Origin: Firmicutes bacterium ADurb.Bin193
Lineage (GTDB): Bacteria; Bacillota; Clostridia; Monoglobales; Firm-18
Direction: 5' to 3'
NCBI GenBank assembly: GCA_002070105.1
Contig: MWCQ01000001.1
Coordinates: 1 to 64,000 of the forward strand
Length of the DNA: 64,000 nucleotides
Below, in pieces: positions 27,367-36,561 of the stretch. The stretch's first letter is position 1. The number at the start of each line of letters is the position of its first letter. The notes under the pieces were generated by a model, which was not told the DNA's origin, made no database searches, and worked only from the letters and a program-made list of their open reading frames with translations. The translations under genes were made by a program, and so were the position numbers.

Positions 27367-28719
27367 TTACAGCCCTGCCACGATTTGCTTAAACATATTC
27401 CCGCGCTGTTCAAAATTTTTGAACATATCAAAGCTTGCGCAGGCGGGCGACAATACGACAACATCACCGGCTTTTGCAATATCCTTCGCCTTAAAAACCG
27501 CGTCCTCAAGGTCTTTTGCCATAACAATCGGAGGTTTTTCGCCCTGCGCATTTTCAATCGCTTTTCTTATATCCTTTGCGGTTTCACCCAAAAGCAAAAC
27601 TGCCTTCGCACGCTTTACCAAATCTTTTCCGAAGTCGTCAAAGGGGATTTTTTTGTCATATCCGCCCGCAATTACAATAATCTTTTTATCGAAGGAGTAA
27701 AGGCAAGCCCTTGCCCTTGTGGGACTGCTCGCAATGGAGTCGTTATAATACCTTACCCCGTCCTTTTCGCGGACGAACTCAATCCTGTGCTCCACACCGC
27801 CAAAGGTTTTTGAAATCTTTTTTATTGTTTCCGCACCGACCTTGCCCCATACCGCGCCGATTGCCGCCATATAGTTTTCGACATTATGCTCGCCGGGCAG
27901 AAGTATATCGGAGGTTTTAACAACGGGAGTGCCGTAGGCGTATATTACGCCGTCCCTTACATAAATTCCCTCGGTATTACTCCTTCCGAAGTATGTAACA
28001 CGCCCCTTTGCGTGCTTTGCAAAGGATTTTGTGATTTCGTTGTTATGGTTAACAACAAGCAGGCTGTCAGCATTTTGGTGGGAGAATATATTTTTTTTTG
28101 CCTCAATATACTCATCCATATCGGTGTGATAATCCAAATGGTTGGGCGAAACATTGGTCACAACGGCTATATCGGGGCTTTTGGACATAGTTTGAAGCTG
28201 AAAACTGCTAAGCTCCAAAACAACCTTGTCGCACGCTGAAATATTTTCTATTTCACTGAGCAAAGGCTTACCGATGTTTCCGCCGAGATGGCATTTATAC
28301 CCTTCTGCCTTTAGCATTTCGTAAATAAGCGTCGTAGTCGTGGTTTTCCCGTCACTTCCCGTTACAGCTGTAATTTCAGCCGGACAAAGCTCAAAAAACA
28401 TCTCCATTTCAGAGGTTAAAAATGTCCCTTTTTCTTTTGCCGACACAAGCTCCGGCTTGTCGGGTCTTATACCCGGCGTCTTAAAAATAATCTCCTCGGT
28501 AATGTTTTTAAGATAGTCATCGCCGAGAATAAACGAAACTCCTTTTTCCCGAAGCTCGGAAACAGGGATTTCAAGCTCCTCCTCTTTACATTTATCGCGT
28601 GCCGTAACCCTTGCGCCGAAAGAGAGCAGCATATTTATAACCGGGGTATTGCTGACACCTATACCGATTACCGCAACGCTTTTTCCTCTCATGAAATTTT
28701 TGAAATCATTTATATTCAT
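27367..28719 (-). CDS. murD: UDP-N-acetylmuramoyl-L-alanine--D-glutamate ligase
   Basis: This 450-residue Mur ligase adds D-glutamate to UDP-MurNAc-L-Ala in peptidoglycan synthesis. An N-terminal Rossmann-like domain (VAVIGIGVSNTPV) is followed by the ATP-binding GSDGKTTTTTL, the central domain with LELSSFQLQTM and SPNHLDYH, and the C-terminal domain with GGVEHRIEFV and NDSIASSPTR. It is separate from the usual mra/dcw neighbours and heads an operon with three M42 peptidases. Confidence 0.96.
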   Translation of the reverse strand: MNINDFKNFMRGKSVAVIGIGVSNTPVINMLLSFGARVTARDKCKEEELEIPVSELREKGVSFILGDDYLKNITEEIIFKTPGIRPDKPELVSAKEKGTFLTSEMEMFFELCPAEITAVTGSDGKTTTTTLIYEMLKAEGYKCHLGGNIGKPLLSEIENISACDKVVLELSSFQLQTMSKSPDIAVVTNVSPNHLDYHTDMDEYIEAKKNIFSHQNADSLLVVNHNNEITKSFAKHAKGRVTYFGRSNTEGIYVRDGVIYAYGTPVVKTSDILLPGEHNVENYMAAIGAVWGKVGAETIKKISKTFGGVEHRIEFVREKDGVRYYNDSIASSPTRARACLYSFDKKIIVIAGGYDKKIPFDDFGKDLVKRAKAVLLLGETAKDIRKAIENAQGEKPPIVMAKDLEDAVFKAKDIAKAGDVVVLSPACASFDMFKNFEQRGNMFKQIVAGL

Positions 28720-28740
28720 AGCGATTCCCCCGCCCCATTC

Positions 28741-28770
28741 AAAACTAAAGCACCCGCAAAGGTGCTTTAG
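28741..28770 (-). terminator. Intrinsic terminator after the ispH-S1 gene
   Basis: On the minus strand CTAAAGCACC (from 28770) pairs with GGTGCTTTAG (to 28745) around a 6-base loop and is followed by TTTT. It lies 28 bases past the ispH-S1 stop and ahead of murD. Confidence 0.85.
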
Positions 28771-28798
28771 TGTAATATATGCAAGTATTTAAGGAACA

Positions 28799-31066
28799 CT
28801 ATTCCCCGTCCTCGTCGGCATTTTTAGAGGCATCTTCGGTTATTTCGGCGGCCACTTCTTCCGAAATGTGCGCTTCGGCTGTTTCTATCGTTTCAGGCTC
28901 ATCGGAGGAAAAAACAACCTCCTCTGAAATTTCCTCAACAGGCTTATCCTCGTCATCGGTATTTTCCGCGGTTTCAACAGCTTCAGGCTCTTCAGCAGGA
29001 ACAACAGCCTCTTCCGAAATTTCCTGATCGGGTTTGTCTTCCTCGTCATCGGTAGCTTCCGCGGTTTCAACAGCTTCAGGCGCTTCAGCGGGAGCAACGG
29101 TATCCTCCGAAATTTCCTCTGCAGGTTTATCTTCGTCAGCGGTAGCTTCCTCGGTTTCAGGAGTTTCAGGCTCCACAAGGGCGCGCATACTAAGGCTTAT
29201 CTTCTTGTTTTCCCAGTCAATTGAGGTTATTTTAGCTTCAACCTCCTGACCTATCGAAAGAACGCTTGACGGCTTTGCAATTCGTTCTACGGATATCTGC
29301 GAAATATGAATAAGCCCGTCAACAGAGGGCAAAAGCTCCGCAAACGCACCGAATGCGACAAGTCGAACAATCTTAGCCTTTACGACATCGCCGACATTAA
29401 ACATTTCCTGTGCCTTAATCCACGGGTTATCCTCATTCTTCTTAAAACCGAGTGAAATTTTATTCTTCTCTTTGTTGAGTGCGATAATATACACATTAAT
29501 TTTGTCGCCGACACTCAAAATTTCCGACGGATGCTTAATCCTTTCCCATGAAAGCTCGGATATATGTACCAAGCCATCAACTCCGCCGATATCAACAAAT
29601 ACACCGAAATCGGTAATTGATTTAACAACACCCTCGTATTGCTTTCCGACCTCAGCCTCCGCCCAAAAGGCATCAAGCTGCTGCGACCTGACCTCGGAAG
29701 CAACGGATTTTATCGAGCCGATTATTTTTCTCTTTCTGGGGTTTATCTCGATAACCCTGAAGCTGACCTCCTGACCCAGAAGGGTATTAAGATCCTGCAA
29801 ATACCTTTCGCTCGCCTGCGAGGCGGGAACAAAAATTCGGGTTTCGTATGCAAGCACAATAACCCCGCCGTTTACAACCTCCACTACCTTGCCCTTTAAT
29901 ACTTCGCGGGATTCCAAGGCCTCTTCAAGCTTTTTCTTCCCTGCAATGGCAGAAAGCTTTTTAACCGAAAGACCTACAACACCTTCGGTATCGCTTACAC
30001 GGTATACAAACGCCTCAACCTCATCACCGACTTTAAGGATATCCTCCGGCTTAACATCAGGGTCAGCGGCAAGCTGGTCAACAGGAATAACACCGTCGGC
30101 TTTAAAACCCAGATCAACATATATTTCGGTCGGTGTTATGCTGATAACGGTTCCTTTCACTATATCTCCAGTCTTTGGATTGACCAATGAATTTTCAAGT
30201 TCCTCCGCAAAGCTAAGCTCGCCTACCTGAGTTTTTTCTTCTGACATAATACTAATGACCTCCTTAATAATCCAATCGGGTGTAGAAGCCCCTGCCGTAA
30301 CACCCAGGACATGCTTATCGAAAACTGACTTGGGCAGTTCTGATGCCGTTTCAATATGATAGGTTTCGGCGCATGAGGCGCTGCATATATCGAAAAGCTT
30401 TTTGGTGTTGGAGCTGTGCCGCCCGCCTATAACAATCATACAGTCGGACTGCTGCGCTATTTCCTTCGCCTTCGATTGCCTTTCATATGTTGCATTGCAT
30501 ATTGTATCAAAAATCAGTACCTTTTGGCAAGATGTTTTTGCAATTTTTTTGATTTCTTCCCATATTTCTTTCGAAGATGTCGTCTGAGCGACAATGCAAA
30601 CCCTGTCAAGCGGTAAAAGTCCGCGAAGCTCGTCGGCGCTTTGAATGATTTTCGCTCCGTAGCCGCACCAGCCGTTTATCCCCTGAACTTCGGGGTGATT
30701 GGGGTCTCCGAATATTATAATATCATATCCATTATTATGATGTTCTTTCACAATATTATGTATTTTTTTAACGAAAGGGCAGGTTGCATCAATCACTTTT
30801 AAGCCTTTTGCTAAAAGCGCCTCATAAACCTCCGGCGCAATGCCGTGGGTACGGATAATAACCGTGGAATTATCGGGGATATCCTCTAAATTTGCCGAAC
30901 AAATCCCCATTTTTTCAAGCTCATCCGTGACCTGTGTGTTGTGAATAAGCGGACCGAGGGTATAAACCGTGTTGTTTCCTTGCTCACCTGCGGTTTTGGA
31001 GGCAATATCCACGGCTCGTTTTACACCGAAGCAAAAGCCCGACCCCTTTGCCAAAATAATCTTCAC
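28799..31066 (-). CDS. ispH: HMB-PP reductase fused to ribosomal protein S1 domains
   Basis: The 755-residue protein is the IspH-S1 fusion typical of Clostridia. Residues 1 to about 283 are (E)-4-hydroxy-3-methylbut-2-enyl diphosphate reductase, the last MEP-pathway step, with three iron-sulfur cysteines (GFCFGVKRAV, DATCPFV, TICNATYERQ). Four S1 RNA-binding domains follow (about 302-370, 387-455, 470-540, 555-625). Residues about 637-755 are an acidic tail of roughly three imperfect repeats built on DKPxEEISEE and PEAVETAE. A natural separation into two proteins is not seen: no internal stop. It is cotranscribed behind cmk and plsC. Confidence 0.95.
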   Translation of the reverse strand: MKIILAKGSGFCFGVKRAVDIASKTAGEQGNNTVYTLGPLIHNTQVTDELEKMGICSANLEDIPDNSTVIIRTHGIAPEVYEALLAKGLKVIDATCPFVKKIHNIVKEHHNNGYDIIIFGDPNHPEVQGINGWCGYGAKIIQSADELRGLLPLDRVCIVAQTTSSKEIWEEIKKIAKTSCQKVLIFDTICNATYERQSKAKEIAQQSDCMIVIGGRHSSNTKKLFDICSASCAETYHIETASELPKSVFDKHVLGVTAGASTPDWIIKEVISIMSEEKTQVGELSFAEELENSLVNPKTGDIVKGTVISITPTEIYVDLGFKADGVIPVDQLAADPDVKPEDILKVGDEVEAFVYRVSDTEGVVGLSVKKLSAIAGKKKLEEALESREVLKGKVVEVVNGGVIVLAYETRIFVPASQASERYLQDLNTLLGQEVSFRVIEINPRKRKIIGSIKSVASEVRSQQLDAFWAEAEVGKQYEGVVKSITDFGVFVDIGGVDGLVHISELSWERIKHPSEILSVGDKINVYIIALNKEKNKISLGFKKNEDNPWIKAQEMFNVGDVVKAKIVRLVAFGAFAELLPSVDGLIHISQISVERIAKPSSVLSIGQEVEAKITSIDWENKKISLSMRALVEPETPETEEATADEDKPAEEISEDTVAPAEAPEAVETAEATDDEEDKPDQEISEEAVVPAEEPEAVETAENTDDEDKPVEEISEEVVFSSDEPETIETAEAHISEEVAAEITEDASKNADEDGE

Positions 31067-31660
31067 TTATCTGTCCTCCGACAAGGCATATATTTTTTTC
31101 ATAAGTTCAACGCTTAAATTGTGAAGCTCATCGGGCGAAAGCTTTTTGCCGTAATAATCGGAGTAATACACAGGTTCTCCGAAAATCAGCCTAATACGCG
31201 AGAAGGGCTTGTACTCCCCGACTATAAGCACGGGGATTATCGGTACCTGTCCTTTTACGGCAAACATTACGGCACCTGATTTTACTTCGTTTATATCTGT
31301 ATGTTTCCTCGTTCCTTCGGGAAATACAATAATCGGTTTGCCGCTCTTTATCAGTGATATAACGGCTTTAAGCGTCCCGACATCCGAGCCGCCCCTTGTT
31401 ATGGGAACAGCGCCGAGTCCCGATAATAAACCGCCGAAAATTTTATTCTTAAAAAGCTCACGCTTTGCAAGAAAACCTATTTTTCTCGGAAGAAATGCGG
31501 CAAGCATTACAGGGTCAAAATTACTTTTGTGGTTGCCCGACAAAATAAATCCGCCGGTTTTTATAATATTTTCTTTTCCGGTTACGCATACCAAAAATAT
31601 AAGTCTGAAAAGAAAGCGCACAACAACTGCCGCAAAAGCGTAAACTACATTGAAAAACAA
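31067..31660 (-). CDS. plsC: 1-acyl-sn-glycerol-3-phosphate acyltransferase
   Basis: The 197-residue membrane-associated acyltransferase makes phosphatidic acid from lysophosphatidic acid. It has an N-terminal hydrophobic helix (about 1-22), the catalytic block NHKSNFD (H-x4-D) and the acceptor-binding FPEGTR. The start is TTG 31660, with GGAGAGG 5 bases ahead; it overlaps the 3' end of cmk by 16 bases. The order cmk-plsC-ispH/S1 is a common clostridial arrangement. Confidence 0.94.
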   Translation of the reverse strand: MFFNVVYAFAAVVVRFLFRLIFLVCVTGKENIIKTGGFILSGNHKSNFDPVMLAAFLPRKIGFLAKRELFKNKIFGGLLSGLGAVPITRGGSDVGTLKAVISLIKSGKPIIVFPEGTRKHTDINEVKSGAVMFAVKGQVPIIPVLIVGEYKPFSRIRLIFGEPVYYSDYYGKKLSPDELHNLSVELMKKIYALSEDR

Positions 31661-32331
31661 TCCAACCTCTCCTTTATTATACCGATAAGAAGGTCTACCG
31701 ACTGCTCAAGCGTATTACCCGTGGTGTCAACGACAAGTGCGTCGGGGGCGACGGTAAGGGGCGCAAAACTGCGTGACGAATCATTCTTATCCCTGTACTC
31801 TATGTCGGCCTTAACATCGTCAAGGTTTATATCAATTCCCTTTAACACAAGCTCGTCATATCTTCTTTTCGCCCTGTCGGAAACAGATGCGGTAAGAAAT
31901 ATTTTTATTTCGGCATCGGGCAGGACATAGCTTCCTATATCCCTTCCGTCCATAATAACATTATCCTTTTTTGCAAGGCTTCGTTGAAGCTCGACAAGCT
32001 TTAAGCGCACGGCAGGAATCGCCGACACATCGGATGCGGCAATCGAAACAAGGGGATCGCGAATCTTTGATGTAACATCCTCACCGTCAAGGATTACAAT
32101 CTGCCCCTGCTCGCCGTATTTTATGTCAATCCGTATATCATCCATAAGTTTTGTTATTGCGGGAATATCCTTTTTTGTGTCAACTCCCAAGCGTATAGCC
32201 TTAAGCCCGACCGCACGGTACATCGCACCCGTGTCTATGTATATAAACCCAAGCTCTTTGGCTACGATTTTCGAAATAGTGCTTTTGCCCGCGCCCGCGG
32301 GGCCGTCGATGGCAACCCTAATATTAGCCAT
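31645..32331 (-). CDS. cmk: Cytidylate kinase
   Basis: The 228-residue nucleoside monophosphate kinase phosphorylates CMP and dCMP. It has the P-loop GPAGAGKST at about 9-17, YIDTGAMYR, the VIMDGRDIGSYVLPDA region and the RRYDEL lid segment. ATG 32331 is chosen because of GGTGG at the right spacing and because translation from here gives the family length; reading further upstream adds 39 unlikely residues. It has its own promoter about 55-80 bases upstream. Confidence 0.96.
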   Translation of the reverse strand: MANIRVAIDGPAGAGKSTISKIVAKELGFIYIDTGAMYRAVGLKAIRLGVDTKKDIPAITKLMDDIRIDIKYGEQGQIVILDGEDVTSKIRDPLVSIAASDVSAIPAVRLKLVELQRSLAKKDNVIMDGRDIGSYVLPDAEIKIFLTASVSDRAKRRYDELVLKGIDINLDDVKADIEYRDKNDSSRSFAPLTVAPDALVVDTTGNTLEQSVDLLIGIIKERLDCFSM

Positions 32332-32385
32332 AAATCCACCTGCCGTATATATTATCTTGCAAAGGCGTAAATCTGCCTTGCAGAT

Positions 32386-32414
32386 ATTATACACATAAAC
32401 GACAAATATTACAA
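32386..32414 (-). promoter_or_regulatory. Sigma-A promoter for cmk-plsC-ispH/S1
   Basis: On the minus strand TTGTAA (32409-32414) and a perfect TATAAT (32386-32391) are separated by 17 bases. The leader to the cmk ATG is about 50 bases. Confidence 0.65.
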
Positions 32415-32417
32415 TAG

Positions 32418-32876
32418 TTATTTGATAAATATTCTTCCGACATAGCAAATGTTTGATTTAACCTCCAATATATCGGGATTGTTTTCGATTTCTATGTTTT
32501 CGGAAACAGCAGTTATCACTACGAAAAATGGAGTCTTTATCTTCCTTCCGTCAATTTCGATGACGGAATTGTCCGACACGGTAATCGTTATGGTCTTGTC
32601 GTAAAAAACGCTTACGGGCTGACCGTTTTGAAGTATTTCTATATCGGGTGAGGGCTCTGTACCTTCAAGGGTCAAAGTAAGCTCGCCGAGAGCAGACCTT
32701 TCGTTTTCGGATGAATACGCCCCTTCAAATTTGTCTATAAAGGTAAGAACGGCACGATAGCCGGGGGTGGTAAGAGCAAGTTGTGTTGCAAGCAAAACCG
32801 GTATAAGAACAAACATTGCCACTCTATACAGCTTTCCCAAATTGATAACAACAGGCTTTTTACGAAAAAACCGCAT
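32418..32876 (-). CDS. Small membrane-anchored protein of unknown function
   Basis: I do not recognise this 152-residue protein. It has a basic N-terminus, one hydrophobic helix at about 20-38 and then about 110 residues of mixed beta-rich sequence that should lie outside the membrane. There are no cysteines apart from one near the C-terminus and no obvious catalytic motif. It lies between the BaiN-like flavoprotein gene and cmk, with GAGGTG ahead of the ATG. Its stop is 4 bases from the cmk promoter. Confidence 0.7.
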   Translation of the reverse strand: MRFFRKKPVVINLGKLYRVAMFVLIPVLLATQLALTTPGYRAVLTFIDKFEGAYSSENERSALGELTLTLEGTEPSPDIEILQNGQPVSVFYDKTITITVSDNSVIEIDGRKIKTPFFVVITAVSENIEIENNPDILEVKSNICYVGRIFIK

Positions 32877-32914
32877 AAAATCACCTCTTCAGGTTATTCT
32901 ATGCAGTCATTATA

Positions 32915-34153
32915 TTATATATTCACTCCGGCAAGGTACCCCGTGCTGTATGCAATCTGAAGGTTAAACCCGCCCGTATACGCATCTACATCAATAACCT
33001 CGCCCGCAAAATAAAGCCCTTTTATAAGTTTTGACTCCATGGTTGAGGGATTTATCTCGTCCGTGCATACTCCGCCCGATGTTATAATAGCCTCTTCAAT
33101 CGGGCATACGCCTGTCACGGTAAGCGGAAGGCATTTCAAAACCGAAGCAAGCCTTTCTCTTTGCTCCCTCGAAATCTGATGAACCTTTATAAAAGGGTCA
33201 ATTTTGCAAAGCTCAATTATAATCGGGATAAGCTTTTGAGGAAGCAAACCGCCGAGGGTGTTTGAAAAATTTTTGTTGATGTTTGTCTCAAAATCACGCA
33301 ATATACGCCTGTCAAGCTGTTGCGGCGAAAGGGCAGGCTTTAAATCAATGCACAAATCATAATTTGTATCAAATTTTTTAATATGTGCGCTTGCGCTTAA
33401 AATTACGGGGCCAGAAACGCCGAAATGAGTAAAAAGCATTTCTCCGAAATCACTGTATATTGTTTTTCCCCCGCGCTTTATTTTAATCTCGACATTTTTA
33501 AGTGAAAGACCCGCAACCTCCCTTACCCACTCCTCCTTCGTTACAAGAGGAACAAGCGAAGGTTTCGGAGGTATGATTTTATGCCCCGCCAGCGCGGCAA
33601 ATCTGTATCCGTCGCCCGTAGAGCCCGTTAGAGGGTATGAAACACCGCCCGTTGCAATTACAACACCGATTGCTCCTATTTCTTCGCCGTTTTGGGTTAC
33701 GACGCCTCTTACTGCGCCGTCTTTTATAATAATATCCTCTATTTTTTCGGTATAAAGCTTTGCGCCGCCCTCTTTCGCATATCTTACAAGAGCATTTGCA
33801 ACATCGGCGGCGCTGTCGGAAACAGGAAAAACCCTTCCGCCTCTCTCTGTCTTGGTTTCGACACCCAAAGAGGCGAAAAGGTTTATCGCATCAACATTGG
33901 TAAACGAATAAAACGCACTGTATAAAAAAGCGGGATTTGTGTTTACATTTTCTATAAAATCTCCGATATCCGCGGCATTTGTAATGTTGCAACGCCCCTT
34001 GCCCGTTATGCGGAGTTTTTTCGCAAACAGCTTGTTTTTATCAAAAAGAGCCGTGCTTTTGCCGCGACGGGACGCCTCGGCGGCGGCTATAAGGCCTGCG
34101 GGCCCGCCGCCTATTACGACTACATCATACTGCCTTTTATCCTTTGTTATCAT
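32915..34153 (-). CDS. NAD(P)/FAD-dependent oxidoreductase (HI0933/BaiN-like)
   Basis: This flavoprotein of about 412 residues starts with the FAD dinucleotide-binding motif VVVIGGGPAGLIAA. It contains GKGRCNITNA, RGGRVFPVSD and the C-terminal TGGFNLQIAYSTGYLAG typical of the HI0933 family. BaiN, from bile acid dehydroxylating Clostridium, is a named member, but most are uncharacterised. The start is uncertain because the N-terminus overlaps the rpiR-type gene: ATG 34153 and ATG 34174 are both possible. I took 34153, a 17-base overlap. In many Clostridia this gene precedes cmk, as here. Confidence 0.88.
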   Translation of the reverse strand: MITKDKRQYDVVVIGGGPAGLIAAAEASRRGKSTALFDKNKLFAKKLRITGKGRCNITNAADIGDFIENVNTNPAFLYSAFYSFTNVDAINLFASLGVETKTERGGRVFPVSDSAADVANALVRYAKEGGAKLYTEKIEDIIIKDGAVRGVVTQNGEEIGAIGVVIATGGVSYPLTGSTGDGYRFAALAGHKIIPPKPSLVPLVTKEEWVREVAGLSLKNVEIKIKRGGKTIYSDFGEMLFTHFGVSGPVILSASAHIKKFDTNYDLCIDLKPALSPQQLDRRILRDFETNINKNFSNTLGGLLPQKLIPIIIELCKIDPFIKVHQISREQRERLASVLKCLPLTVTGVCPIEEAIITSGGVCTDEINPSTMESKLIKGLYFAGEVIDVDAYTGGFNLQIAYSTGYLAGVNI

Positions 34154-35024
34154 CTTTTTCGGACATTGTTTCATAGACCTGATATTCACTCCAAATCGCC
34201 TCAAGCTGGTCAAAGGTTTTATAGATGCTTTCCTTGCGCCTCATGCCGAGGGCCGCAATAAAAGCGTTGATAACGCTAAGCGGTGCGACAAGCGAGTCCG
34301 CAAAGGATGCGATGTCCGTTCTGGCAATAAGAGCGTGGGTTGCAAGCGGAGTTAATGGCGATGTTTCGCTGTCGGTAATTGTAATAATCTTAGCGCCCTG
34401 ATTTTTGGCATACCTTAAAGCCTTTACCGTTCTTGCAGAGTATCTGGGGAAGGAAATGCCGATTACAACATCTTTTTCGTTGACACGCAGTATTTGTTCG
34501 AATATTTCGCTTGCGCTTGTCGTGTGAATAAGCTTTATGTTGTCAAAAATAAGGTTCATGTAAAAGCCCAAAAATGTCGCAAGCGCAGAGGAGCTTCGAA
34601 CACCGACGATATAAATCTTTTCGGCCTTCATTGTAGCCTCAACGGCCGTTTCAAAGGCATCGTAATCTATTTCCTCAAGCGTTTGCTTAATTTTCATTAT
34701 ATCAAAGTTAAGTATGGTGGCAAGCAGGTTTTGCTGTCCCACGCGCGTAGAGGTCATCTCAATCCTCTGCAAAGCCGTAAGATTGGTTCTAACAAGCTCC
34801 TGCAAAGCGCGCTGAAGCATAGGGTACCCGTCATAGCCGAGTTCAACGGCAAAACGCACAACCGTCGAACAGCTTGTATCAATAGTTTCGCTAAGCTGTG
34901 ATGCCGTCATAAACGCGGCCTTGTCGTAGTTTGTGACAAGATAATTCGCAATCTTTTTTTGTCCCTTGCTGAAGGTATCATACAGGCTGTTTATCCGTTT
35001 TAACAAATCCGAATGCTTATCCAT
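34137..35024 (-). CDS. MurR/RpiR family transcriptional regulator
   Basis: The 295-residue regulator has an N-terminal RpiR helix-turn-helix domain (about 1-80, with SKGQKKIANYLV and TSCSTVVRFAVELGYDGYP) and a C-terminal SIS sugar-phosphate sensor domain (about 125-260, with YIVGVRSSSALA, GISFPRYSARTV and ITDSETSPL). It probably senses a phosphosugar. No sugar operon is adjacent; its only close partner is the overlapping flavoprotein gene. GGGGGAG precedes ATG 35024. Confidence 0.92.
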   Translation of the reverse strand: MDKHSDLLKRINSLYDTFSKGQKKIANYLVTNYDKAAFMTASQLSETIDTSCSTVVRFAVELGYDGYPMLQRALQELVRTNLTALQRIEMTSTRVGQQNLLATILNFDIMKIKQTLEEIDYDAFETAVEATMKAEKIYIVGVRSSSALATFLGFYMNLIFDNIKLIHTTSASEIFEQILRVNEKDVVIGISFPRYSARTVKALRYAKNQGAKIITITDSETSPLTPLATHALIARTDIASFADSLVAPLSVINAFIAALGMRRKESIYKTFDQLEAIWSEYQVYETMSEKDDNKG

Positions 35025-35080
35025 AACTACTCCCCCTTGCTACCGCAATACAATGCGACCTTAGTTATATCAATAACAAA

Positions 35081-35110
35081 TTGGTGTAAAGCTAAATTGC
35101 TTTACACCAA
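35081..35110 (-). terminator. Terminator after the carboxyltransferase cluster
   Basis: A perfect 12-bp stem (35081-35092 with 35099-35110) has a 6-base loop and is followed on the minus strand by TTTGTTATTG. It lies 9 bases after the stop of the 5S-like subunit gene. Confidence 0.75.
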
Positions 35111-35118
35111 AATATTGT

Positions 35119-36519
35119 TTACGCCGGGTGGATTTGCGACGACATATTGACCATTGACGGCTCTATTTTATATTTTGCGGCACGGCGATATTCAAAGTAC
35201 TTAACCGCAACCTGGTCGAACAAAGCATACGAAAGAACATCCTCGTCACTTTCCAAATACTCCTTAATTTCTTCCCTAAGCCTGTCAAGCTCCGGCTTTA
35301 AGAGGTCTGCGGGGCGTACCGTCACGGGCTCCTCGTCGCCTATTATCTTTTTTCTGAACTCAGGGTCAATCGGTACGGGCGTTGTTCCGTACTCGCCCTT
35401 AACGAGCGCCTTGGATTCCTTTGAAACCATTTTATATCTTTCGCCCATAAGAACATTCAAAACAGCCTGCGTTCCGACAATCTGACTTGTGGGAGTTACG
35501 AGCGGAGGATATCCGAAGTCCGCGCGCACGGCGGGAATTTCTTTTAATACTTCCTCAAATTTTTCCTCCTTGCCCTGCTGTTTAAGCTGGGAAACAAGGT
35601 TTGAAAGCATACCGCCGGGGACCTGATATTTAAGCGTGTTAACATCAACGCCGAGCACCTTTGTATCCAAAAGACCGCTGTTTAGGTATTTTTCGCGAAG
35701 GGGCCTGAAATATTCCGAAGCATGTGTAAGTTTTTCGATTGATATGCCCGTATCGTACTCGGTGCCTTTAAGCGTTGCGACAAGCGGCTCCGTCGGCGGC
35801 TGAGAAGTTCCCATAGCAAAGGGCGACAGCGCGCAGTCAACAACATCCACGCCAGCCTCTATTGCCTTTAAATATGTCATAGACGCCATTCCGCTCGTAT
35901 AGTGGGTATGGAGCTGAACGGGAATTTTAATATTTTCCTTCATCCCCTTTACAAGGTCATACGCGACATAGGGCGTTAAAAGCCCCGCCATATCCTTTAT
36001 ACAGATTGAATCCGCACCCATATCCTCAAGGCGTTTTGCAAGGTCGATAAAGGTCCGGTTGCTGTGAACAGGGCTTATAGTATAGCAAACAGCGGCCTGA
36101 ACATGCCCCTTTTCCTTTTTGGTCGCCTTTATTGCCGTTTCAAAATTGCGGATATCGTTAAGCGCATCAAATATTCTTAAAATATCGATTCCGTTTGCAA
36201 TCGACTTTTGAACAAAATATTCAACCACATCGTCGGCATAGTGCCTGTAACCCAATATGTTCTGCCCGCGAAAAAGCATTTGTAAAGGCGTTTTCTTTGC
36301 TACCGACTTAAATCTCCTCAGCCTTTCCCACGGGTCCTCATTCAAAAATCTTAAACACGAATCAAATGTCGCGCCGCCCCATGCCTCCAATGAATGATAG
36401 CCTATATCGTCAAGCTCCGCAACTATCGGAAGCATTTCTTCCGTGGTCATACGAGTTGCAATAAGCGACTGGTGAGCATCGCGAAGTATTGTTTCGGTAA
36501 TTCCTACTTTTTTAGCCAT
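35119..36519 (-). CDS. Pyruvate/oxaloacetate carboxyltransferase subunit (5S/OadA/PycB type)
   Basis: The 466-residue DRE-TIM-type carboxyltransferase has RDAHQSLIATRM at 13-24, the RGQN substrate loop, Lys175 in CIKDMAGL (the carbamylated metal-ligand lysine) and the QLHTHYTSGMA metal motif. It transfers carboxyl between biotin and pyruvate/oxaloacetate. It lacks a fused biotin domain, which is supplied by the next gene upstream. ATG 36519 follows GGAGGCGG with 7-base spacing; the longer reading to 36552 is not needed. It is last in a four-gene cluster with a 12S-like subunit, so it may be the 5S part of a transcarboxylase or an oxaloacetate decarboxylase alpha subunit. Confidence 0.9.
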   Translation of the reverse strand: MAKKVGITETILRDAHQSLIATRMTTEEMLPIVAELDDIGYHSLEAWGGATFDSCLRFLNEDPWERLRRFKSVAKKTPLQMLFRGQNILGYRHYADDVVEYFVQKSIANGIDILRIFDALNDIRNFETAIKATKKEKGHVQAAVCYTISPVHSNRTFIDLAKRLEDMGADSICIKDMAGLLTPYVAYDLVKGMKENIKIPVQLHTHYTSGMASMTYLKAIEAGVDVVDCALSPFAMGTSQPPTEPLVATLKGTEYDTGISIEKLTHASEYFRPLREKYLNSGLLDTKVLGVDVNTLKYQVPGGMLSNLVSQLKQQGKEEKFEEVLKEIPAVRADFGYPPLVTPTSQIVGTQAVLNVLMGERYKMVSKESKALVKGEYGTTPVPIDPEFRKKIIGDEEPVTVRPADLLKPELDRLREEIKEYLESDEDVLSYALFDQVAVKYFEYRRAAKYKIEPSMVNMSSQIHPA

Positions 36520-36561
36520 ACAACCGCCTCCTGTCTTTGAGTTGTTACACAATAAATATCA

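Noticed and set aside
28885-29180. Direct DNA repeats of about 100 bases
   Set aside because: As a CRISPR or mobile repeat this fails: they are in-frame acidic repeats of the IspH-S1 tail and are described there.
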